64,000 nucleotides of DNA from positions 6,655,001 through 6,719,000 of the forward strand of contig NC_135000.1 of the NCBI RefSeq assembly GCF_051020985.1, given 5' to 3'. The position numbers were made by a program, and so were the translations under genes. Position 1 is the first letter of the stretch, and each line of letters opens with the position of its first letter. Under the pieces are notes generated by a model. The model did no database searches. It had not been told where the DNA came from and saw only the letters and a list, made by a program, of their open reading frames with translations. Of this stretch, positions 1 through 10,300 are shown one piece after another. The stretch comes from Nomia melanderi (lineage: Eukaryota; Arthropoda; Insecta; Hymenoptera; Halictidae).

Positions 1-49
<49 letters not shown>

Positions 50-75
50 GTCGTCGTCGTTATTATCATCATCCC
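1..75. repeat. (CAT)n / (CGT)n trinucleotide tract
   Basis: CAT repeats from the first base to about 49, then four CGT units and TTAT/CATC variants. The tract runs off the window edge. Confidence 0.95.
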
Positions 76-171
76 CGCTCCGCTCTCTTCGTCGATCCAC
101 CCTCTCGCAACCTACAATCGCACGCACGCTTCATCGCACTCACGCTGCATCCCTTTCGCTCCGTTTCCTCT

Positions 172-173
<2 letters not shown>

Positions 174-250
<77 letters not shown>
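174..250. repeat. (CT)n microsatellite
   Basis: Almost pure CT dinucleotide for about 76 bp (GA on the EcR transcript strand), inside the predicted 3' UTR. Arg-Glu open frames across it are artefacts. Confidence 0.95.
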
Positions 251-253
<3 letters not shown>

Positions 254-726
254 TCCCTGTGTCCATAGCTCGTAAGATCTGTACTTAAACCGTCCCTTCA
301 GCGGTGGCCGGGTCCGCAGCGACCCAACCCGAAACTCTACTCCATCCGAATCGTCCCCGACGAAAGCGGCGCGCTCTCGCGAAATGTATGTTAAAAAAAT
401 CTGATCAACCCCCGGAGTCCGACGAGACCCGGCCACCGCCGGGTGCAAAAGTCGTCGGAAACGGTCCGCTCGCCTAGAGGGGTCGCATGGATCGCGTGGA
501 CCACGCGCAAACAAACGCCTCTCTCGCCTTAAAACCGTAAACCTTATACAATTAGAACATTTACATATCGATTCCGGGAGTAGCCAGGTAGAGGATTATA
601 GTAATAACATAACTTGTAGGTAGCTCCTTATTACAGTCTCTGTACGAAGCAAGGACACTTCCACCCTGCCAGGTGTCACACCGCGATCACGGGTACAACC
701 GGATCATCATTATCATCATAATCATC

Positions 727-767
727 TTTCTCTCTCCTCTCTCCTCTCTCCTCTCTCTCCCTCTCTC

Positions 768-802
<35 letters not shown>
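727..802. repeat. Interrupted (TC)n tract
   Basis: CT-rich tract with CTCC interruptions in its first half and pure TC in its second half. GA-rich on the EcR sense strand. Confidence 0.9.
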
Positions 803-1098
803 CTGTCGTCAGCCACACCAATCCCCCGTTGGTACCACCGCGCGGTCGGTTCGCGACGCTGAGGGCAGTGGCATTGCTCGGGTGCACTAGTACAAGTGTA
901 GTGTCGTGTGTGTTCCGTGTTTTCTCTCTTGCGGTGATGTTCTTCGCCGCGCTCCAGCGTCGTCCTCGACCGAAAGAAAGCGAGTCGCGCGCGCGTGCGC
1001 GCGCACGTGGACTCGGATCGTCCCCGAAACAACAACAAGAACCGTTTTTCTCAGCCGATCGGCGCCGCGGCGGGCGCCGGTGACCGGCCACGGGGGAA

Positions 1099-1343
1099 CT
1101 AGGGTGTCACGTCCCAGATCTCAGCGAGGAAAACTGGCAGCTTTTTGTTCTTCAACTTCAGGTTGGAGCATATCTCGCTGTTCAGGCTGCCGAGGGTCCG
1201 CAGCTCCGTCAGCACGGACAACAGCTTCGCGAAGATCATGCTCGACTTCGGCCTGCGACGGTTGTCCACGTACACCTTCAACGTCTCCAGGTAGATCTCC
1301 TGGATTTTCTCTACTTTCCAGCTTTCTAGGAGGTTCGGCCTCT
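1099..1343 (-). CDS. EcR: EcR last coding exon: end of the ligand-binding domain and AF-2
   Basis: This exon encodes residues 454-534 of the model. The acceptor is ttttacag on the minus strand (plus positions 1344-1351), and the split glutamate codon with the previous exon gives IVIFSERPNLLES, matching the conserved IVIFSDRPGLE of other insect EcRs. It contains LLSVLTELRTLG and the LKLKNKKLP stretch of helices 10/11. It ends with helix 12 (FLAEIWDV, about residues 525-532), the AF-2 surface that binds coactivators once hormone is bound. The TAG stop at 1099-1101 follows only two residues later, so the F domain, which is very long in Drosophila, is essentially absent. A short tail is, as far as I recall, usual for bees. 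Confidence 0.96.
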
Positions 1344-4300
1344 CTGTAAAAGAACGCATCCGTTTCCTTCTTTAGTTCTGTCTGTTTCAGATTAGGGTGA
1401 CAGTGATTTAAGTTAATGAGTGAAATGAAGAGGAAAATGGAACAAGATTGCGAAATAAACGTGTAGTAAATTTAATACGTCCACTACATAATGAAAATGA
1501 AATTAATCCCATGTATATTCTTATTAGAAATTATAAACATTATGTTTAGGAACTCAATGACTCATTTCAATTTCATTTTTCTAATATTTTGTTTAGATTT
1601 ATTGGATTCAAGAAAGTATTATAATCGAGGTGTTAACGTTGTTTTATCTCCCTTTCAAGTGGAAAGTTTGACGTTGTTCTGTAGGATACTTTGGAGAACA
1701 GGTGATCAAAGGGACCTCAAACTTTAATTGGTAGCAACGACCAGCATCTCTGAGGACACTGGGGCTAAAGGTGAATTAGAGACTTATTCAAGCTCACCTG
1801 AGAAAATGACAATGGCGGTTAACAATGCGTACTCCGCATTGCTCACTTTCAAGGCGTACATCTGCCTGCAGAAATGCAGGAGGTCCTCGATCGTCTCGCC
1901 CATGTCAGCCATCTTGTAGAGCTCCTTCGTGTACGACTGATTGTTGGCGAATATTATGCTGTCCGTCTGCACGTCGTACTTTCTCGCCATGCGGAGCATC
2001 ATCACCTCGCTGGAGCAGGCTTTCAGCAGGGCGATCCGATCCTCGAGCAGCAGTTCGTTGAAGCCGGGCAAGAACTTCGAGGACTCGACGATCAGCTGCA
2101 CCGTCAGGATCGTTATGTCCGTGAGCAGCCTGTATGTGTAGTCACTGAGATTCTCTCCATCCGACGGTTCGTTCTACAATTAAACGAGTAACGATGTGTA
2201 TATATTCTGATTAAACGACCAGATTAATTACTACGAATTTAGGCAAACGCTATAATTATACAGTGGCACTCGAACGCTTTGTGTTCCCTTAAAGACCCGC
2301 GTACCACTGTATTTTTTCCTCTCTGTAATCACCCATTCAGTATTCGCAACGCGACTATAGGGTGGTTGCTCTGACGGTGGGCGTGGCTAGGCCCCGCCCA
2401 CCGGGCTCGCGACGCGGTGGGGCTAGTCACGTGGCTACGACCAGAGACTTCTCCGCTAACAGGTTGCTAACTCCACTCACCGTGATCCTTTTCAGGTTCT
2501 CCTCGCTGGGCTGCTCGTACGTATTCTGAAAATACACGAGCCTGTGTATCAGCTCCTCCTGTTCAGGAGTGAGAGACTTCACGTAGCTGGAGGGGCTGAC
2601 AGGGGTTAGGATGCCGCTGCTGCCGGACGTGGACAAGGCCTCGGCTTCCGCTGGCTCGATCTTCACGCCCATTTGGTCGCCGCGGATCCCACTGCTCGAC
2701 GAGCCGTTCATCGTTGTACTGTTCGGGTTGTCCTTCTCCTGCGATCAAAAGCAGGTTCGACAATCAGAAACTGGACAATCTTAATCCCTTACCGTGATTC
2801 AACGAGTTGATAACAATTTCGACAACACGAATGAGATATCGGTTGTCATAATTATGGCCCGGATTTTGACCGGTTAATGGTATGGCAAGGGCTTAAGCCA
2901 TTGTCCAATTTATTTTTCAACTGTGATCGATACAACTTTGTTAGTAATTATTTACCGAAAAAAGAGAAAAATGGTTTTAGGGCCGCGATTTCCAACTTAG
3001 GAGGCGTGGCTCCCGAGGGAGGCGCGGTCTATTGCCAGGGGAGGCGCCAAAATTTGGAATGTTCATGATTTCTCAACCAAGTATCTATGTCTTTTCAATA
3101 ATTATAAAAGAAAAAAATTAGCTGTGAATCATTTTGACCCATCTCGTAATTCTAGTGTTAACCTTTTGAACTCTGTAGGCTCCGATATTGTACCAGTTAT
3201 AATATTAAATATTTTAATGAATCTCAAAGAAACTACCCTAAAATTAAATTCCCCACACATCCAAATTCTGTACTAAGAAGGAAAATAAAAGATCGAAGAA
3301 ATGTTATAGCATTTCTCATTTTCGCCAGGAATACTATAAAAATTAATTGCAGTTGCTGGTAGATCACAAAACAACCTGAAGTGCTAAGGATTAACCCTTT
3401 GCAAACGAAGATTCTTCGAAACCTCCAGCAGATGAAGTTGAATTATATATCGATTGCTTAAATAATAGAAAGAAGGGAAATTATACACTGATCTCTTACT
3501 GTTTGAATAACTGAATCATTTGTTTGCGATTTACTTATCCAAATATGGAAATTTGATCTTGCCGAGATGTCGGCATTCGTCCGCAAAGGGTTAAAAGCTA
3601 AGCAGCCAAGGAAAACAGATTCTTTTTAGGGAGGCGTAGTAGCATGAAGGTTAGAAACCATTTTAGGGGATCGTCACCTTCTGCGCTTTCTTCTCCTTGC
3701 GCTTCACTGCGCACTGGTACTCCGGCACAACGCACTCCGGCCTCATCCCGACGGTCAGACACTTCTTCAGCCTGCACTCCTGGCACTTGCGCCGCATGTA
3801 CATGTCGATCTCGCAATTGTTCCCGTATTTACACTGGTAGACCGCGTTCTTCGTGATGCTGCGCCGGAAGAACCCCTTGCAACCCTCGCAGGTCAGGGCG
3901 TTGTAGTGGTAGCCGGACGCGCGGTCCCCGCAAACCAGGCACAGCTCCTCCTGCTGCCGCGGCGTCGGCCCTTTCTTCTTCCTGGCGTCGCACCCGTCCG
4001 CCCCGCCTCCTCCACCGCCTCCTCCGCCTCCTCCGCCGCTGCTTCCATACCCGTTCAAGGATCCAGGCTGCGACAGTTCGTCCCTACCTGCGGTCACAAA
4101 TAAAACGCTGCGTCAATGGGGGTTCGTGAATTTGTCACACTCGGAGCATCGATCGTTTCATCTTAATACCAATCTTTTAAGGTAGCAAGCAATGCGATGG
4201 CTGGGTCAGGCGTGACCCGCCCTGTCAAATTGAGCATTTGAATGGTACATTTGTTTTTTGTGTATCTAAGATATTGTAAGAATTATGTACATTTTAATAA

Positions 4301-7300
4301 AATGGGGAATCTTAAGGAAGTGTTAACAAAAGTTATTTTATTATTGTCTGTAGGTTCATTCTTGTTTCTATGCTTTAGTAATTGTTTATTCACGATTAGA
4401 TATTAGTCACTATTCATTATCATGGTTCGATAATTTCTGAAAATTGCCAGTGGATCTCTCGTTCCACGTTCCGACCGTAAACACCAAAAAACGAACGCTC
4501 TTTCTGTTTGACGAGTATATACGTCACAAAGTATTAAATGTTCTTCCTACTTGACGAGTATATTCGTCACTGAACGAACGATTCCTATCATCTTGCGCTG
4601 AATATCCTATACACAACTCTACCGAAAATTACCATCATTAAACGACGAGTATATTCGTCACGGGAAAGGAAATTTCCATTATTCCGCGACGAGTATATTC
4701 GTCAGGAGAAAAAGGATTACCGTCATTACACGAGTATATTCGTCACGGGGAAGAAAATTACCATTCGCCCTCAACGAGTATACTCGTCACGAACGTTTAA
4801 TAGGTAGATACTCCAGAACTCTGCTGTTGTGGAATAGCTCCCTCTCGCACTGGACCCCTCAATTTGTCCGGGCGAGTTCCTCGCGAGGTTTCCGGCGATT
4901 ACGGGACGCGTTATGCGGTTTGTGCACGCGTGTAACACCCGGTGACTCGCTTCGGCCGCGAGGAAACGGGTTCCAGTAACCTACGTGGCGACATCGCCTC
5001 TATTACCCTCTTTATCCGTGAAACCCGTCGAATGGAACGCTGCTGCCGCCGCGCGTTAGAAGTCACGGTCGGTGAAAGTACGCCGTGCTGCACGCGCGCG
5101 CCTTCTCTCAGCGAAGCGGAATCGAACTCGCCGCGGATGGAAGCCTCCGCGACTCGCGCGCGAAACCGACTGTGAGATCAGGGTAACCGGCATCCTCCGC
5201 TCGAAACGTTTCCGAACGAAGCCAGCGAATTCTTCGCGGCCATTCTAACAACCTTATGAACTCTATTCAACACCTTTGCACTCCAATGCTGCCTATTTAT
5301 CTATTTATTTATCCAAGAATATTTGGGACTCATTGAAACGTCACCTTTAAATGGTACAATTGTGATACTACAAATGAATATAGAAAAAATTGTTAAAACA
5401 GATAGGGGTTGCAATAAAATGTCGAGTTTGACTCAACATAGGATTGCTAAGGGTTAACCCTTTGTACTCCGAAGGTGCCTCTCAGTCACCACTTGATTGG
5501 TGCATCAAAATTGTAAAATTTCGTATTTAACCCTTTGTACTCAGAAGTTTTTTACTTGAAATATTCAATACTTTCCGATTAGATGTAGACAAGATTCTTT
5601 AAAATGAATTTATCAAGAAATCACACATAAATTAGGGAACAAAGCTATTTCCTTTCAATATTTCACGTATTGATGCAGTGTACAAAGTTAAATGGTAAAT
5701 ACAAAAGTGTCTAATTTCACAGTGTCAAATCATCTAGCGTCTGGGAGTTGCCTCTCGACTGCAAAGGGTTAACATTAAGTCTTGAGTAATCTGTCAATAC
5801 GTGAAATGTCGAAATAAAATACCATTGTTCCCTTTATTTTGTGAATAGATTCCTCGGTAAGTTATTTTAAAAAAATGTCATCTATATCTCGTAAAAATAA
5901 ATTGAATATTTCCAGTGACAAATTTTTGGAGCGCAAAGGGCTAGAACTGCCAGGTGAGTCAACATGACTTATTTCTGATTTCTTCGTTTATAATTACTGA
6001 ACATTTACAGACACTTCTTCGAAACATTATTAACCCCTTGCCTTATAACGTGTCAGACTCGTGGCGAATATTTTCAATATGATTTAACAAACGTAAATAT
6101 TACTCGATTCATTGGAATTTAAAGTAACCATCATTCTTCTGTAATCAATTATTGACGAATTGAATCGTTGTAAATCTAGTGTTAACAACAAGACGAAAAT
6201 AATTGGAAACGAAATTTCTTTTACTGTACTTAAAAAAATCATATTCAATCAAAAGCTTCCACAACGATATTCGATCTGACGATCTCTGATTTGTAACCAA
6301 TGGAACATTTAATCCCTTTAATTACTTGGCTCGTATGTAAAGAAATGAATTTCCTGTCGATTAAACGGGGAGCCAGTGATTTTTACACCTAACGGACGGA
6401 GGAGCTGAAGAACGACGAGAAGAATGTTCTTATTGGTTGCAAAAAGTCGAAGGCAGTTTCTGAACGCCGCCGGGTAGAGACGCTACAGGACGGCCACCGA
6501 ACCTCACCCGGAAGTACTGATCGCCGTGAAAACATCCGCCTGGAACAGTGAGACACTGACCGTGCTAGGTGGTCACTCGGTTATTACCCCTTCTTCATGG
6601 CCGAGGCAACTCAACTGGCAATCCTTTCGCGTGTGATAACTTAATTCCTGCTCGTCTTTCAGTCGGTTTGCTTTCGCCGGGAAAGTCCCGAGCCTGTCCC
6701 CGCTCTGTTTCCCTAGTTTCAGGGACTTTTCATTCTGTAACGCTGTCACTAGACTGCCAATCCTTATTTCACCCTCTTGCACTACGATTTCTTTACCAAT
6801 CGTGCTCAGAGATATTTTATTGTTCATAATTCATCAGAAAGAGGAAAATTCTGCATTTATTTTGTGTACGTTTATTCCGAAGTATTAGAATTAACCCCTT
6901 GTTTTACGGTGAGACTCGTGGTATAGATTTTCAATATGATTTAACCCTTTGCACTCGAGAAGTGACTCCGTCACCACGTAATTCGATACAAGAAAACTAT
7001 GAAGTTGAATATTTAATATTTCAAATTAAAGTTTGCACTGCAACGTGAAATATATAAATAAAACACCTTTGTTGCTTAATTTATCTATGAATTATCGTTA
7101 AATTAGTTTCAAACAATATGACCTATATCTCGTCAGAAAATGTTGAATATTTCCATTGAGAAACTCTCGAGTGCAAAGGATTAACAAATATATTATTTAG
7201 TTCATTTGAATTAAAAGTAAATATAGGTATAATGTATGCTTAGAATTTTTCTCTTTTTCCAATAAATTTTTAATTACAAAGTAATTAAAACGTAGAAGTG

Positions 7301-10300
7301 CATAATTAAATAAAAATTATCTACTAAACCTTTATTATATACTAGTGTGTAATGTTAGGATATTGTAATTATTTTATTATTGAGATTTTTACTTGATTCA
7401 ACAAGCAGTAGAGAAATTTAAGCATTCCAAATAAAGGAACATAACTAGATTTTTGTAATGGAGTATATTCATTAGAAATATGTCAATCAACACACAAGTC
7501 TCTTTAGCCGTATTGAGCAGAGTTGAGAAAGAAATCATAGGTCAAGGGGTTAATGAAAAAATAATATTCAATTTGGACTTGGAAGAGTTAAGTGATATTT
7601 ATATTTGTACATTCTATTTGAAATCTTCACCACAAGTTTCACACTTTATTGTAAGACAAGGGGTTAATAATCAAAATTCTATTAATAATTTTATTATAAA
7701 TTCTTTTATTCGAACGATTATTCAGATTAAATATTTCATCTGTCATTTGCTTTGTCCCTTTGTCTTGAATAATCGTATTTCAGCAGCCACGCATTTGGGA
7801 AATAAATCATTTGTCCGATGAAATTTTTAGTCATCTGTGAATTCATTCTTCTGTGAATGATTTCCCAAGGAATTCCTTTCTTTGTACTCATTGTGTATTT
7901 GATATTCAGTTGGCATTTTGTAGATTGTTAAATAATACTCATACGTTTCATACAACTCAAATATAATATTATTCTTCTATTATTAATTATTATACATTGC
8001 AGCAGAGATTAATATACGATATGCCTCTAAATCCGTCCATTTTCTTAAATTATTAATAACAAAGTAGTTGTATCGATCATAGTCGAGAAATAAATAGCAA
8101 GGCAAGGGGTTAATAATAGCAAAATAAATTTCACGTGTGCAGTTGCGGGGAAAATAACATTGCAAGGGGTTAAGAATCACTGCGACGCGCCGTTGGAACG
8201 TTAGTCCACCGTGGAACCGCTGGAACTTCGACGGCAAGTTTCCAAAAACGATCCTCAGCCCGGGGAATCCCCGACAGCGCGCCACGGGAAACCGAGAGGC
8301 CCGATAAATCAGCGGAACGGCCCGACTCGGTGCTTGAAAATCGATGCCATAACGAGTTTGTGTACATTTTGGTAAGTAGCACATAACGATCCTATGTAGA
8401 GCCGAACGAGCGCATAGCATTCTGGTTTTTCTGCAGCTTACAACCGAGGCCAGGGATCGGCATCATCGAAATAAGCTTTTATTCGCGTAATCATTCGAAT
8501 GAAATCTTGATTTCGTTATTTGCTGTGTAGATTCGTTTCACAAGAGATTATACCAGTAACAATATATGTGGAAAATAAATTATTCGTTATTCGATAATAA
8601 ATAATATTACATTTGGTAAACAATATTATTATTTGAGAATAATTGGTACTTTGAGATTGTTGGGTTTTATTTGGTTTCATTGTTAGTTTGAACTGAAATT
8701 CCTTTGTTATTCTGTTTGAAGTAGTTCTAGTGATTTGGAATTTGCTAGATAATTTTTCTTGATATTTGATGTATGATCTTGAAAAAGATTCTACGATCAT
8801 CTATTTCTATGAAGTAACTTATATATGATGGTTCACAGGGTGGAAATAAACAAGGTGTATTTTGAAATAGGGTTTATTTGGTTTCATTGTTACTTTGAAA
8901 AGAAATTCCTTTGTCAACCTATTTGAAGTAGTTCTATTGATTTGTAATTTGTTAGATAATTTTTCTTGATATCTGATGTATAGTGATCTTGAAAAAGATT
9001 CTAGGATCATTTATTTCCATCATGTTTCACAGGGTGGAAATAAACAAGGTGTATTTTGAAATAGGATTTATTTGGTTTCATTGTTACTTTGAATAGAAAT
9101 TCCTTTGTTATTCTATTTGAAGCAGTTCTATTGATTCGCAATTTGCGAGATAATTTTTCTTGATGTATGATATATGATGATCCTGAAAAAGATTCCAGGC
9201 TATTTCTATCAAGTGGTGGCTCATATATGAAGACGTTTCACAGGGTAGAAATAAACAAGGCTTGAACGACAGCCTTACGATCTAACAGGTCTTGTGAAAT
9301 CATTGTTTCTCGTGTTCCACGGTTACGCAACGCGACACCTCCGTCCACATGATGAACAGGCACGCGATGCAGATGACGCCGAGAACTGCATCAGCAATGA
9401 AAATATGAATAATCCAAACGGAATCGAAACAGTAGGACTCAGTCCAAGAATCAGCAGGACGAAACAAATCCAAGTCACTTCTAAACAAAGTATTCCACGA
9501 ATCCAGTCTTAATGAATGCAGGGGATGAAATAAAAATGGCTACCATTGGAGCTTAACCTATAAACAAAGCCCACTCCAAAGAATAAAAATCATGACTCCT
9601 AACTGATTTCCCCGTAAAATCCACACACAATCATTCAACTATTAATCACTCCAAATGAAAAATCATCCATTCACAAGTCAAACAGATTAGTCCCATTCCT
9701 ACCATTTCAAATTTCAAAGCGTTCAGCCCGTCACAATATAATCAAATCCACCAAATCCCATAAAATCGAATACAGTCAAATGTCTCAAACAAAAATCACT
9801 CTCAAAAATCAAAACCCCCTAACACCTTCATCACCACCCCTAAAAATCACCCTAAAATCCTCCACCAAAAAGAAACAACAAAAATATCATCTTCACGTGA
9901 GAACGTGCTAACACGATTCCCGATAAACCCAAAAATCATCCCAAAATCCTCCATCAAAACAGAACAACAAAAATATCATCAAAAAAGAACAAAAATATCA
10001 TCTCCCCGTGAGAACGTGCCAAGATTCTCGATAAATCCAAAAATCACTCCAAAATCCTTCATCAAAAAAGAACAACAAAAATATCTCCGCGTGAGAACGT
10101 GCCAAGATGATTCCCGATAAATTCGACGCATCCCGATAAAATTCGAACGCGCGACAATAACATCGCGTTCGAACTATATTTGCTCGGTGAACAGCCCGTC
10201 CGTCCGTTCGACGAGCGTGTGTATACGTGGCGCGAAAGAGAGCGAGCGAGAGAAAGAGAAAGAGACAGGCTCTAGAGCGCGGCTCGACGTGGCCCGGCTG

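Larger units (their letters stand above)
1..1098 (-). other. EcR: EcR 3' untranslated region (expected), microsatellite-rich
   Basis: This is downstream of the TAG stop on the minus strand. I saw no AATAAA or ATTAAA in the minus-strand reading, so the transcript probably ends outside the window. The block includes three simple-sequence tracts (listed separately) and a GC-rich part near 820-1090. Open frames here are products of the repeats and are not credible genes. Confidence 0.55.
2739..3677 (-). other. EcR: EcR intron, 939 bp, containing two adjacent TTAA elements
   Basis: Donor gtgacg and acceptor gatcgcag on the minus strand. Much of the intron is occupied by two short elements at 3162-3390 and 3395-3590, so part of its length is recent insertion. 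The remainder is AT-rich. Confidence 0.85.

Noticed and set aside
906..1349. 147-residue plus-strand frame opposite the last EcR exon
   Set aside because: Antisense shadow of the EcR coding exon and GC-rich 3' UTR; low-complexity Ser/Arg composition.
1825..2191. Two long plus-strand frames opposite the ligand-binding exon
   Set aside because: Shadows of the EcR exon on the other strand; no splice or start context.
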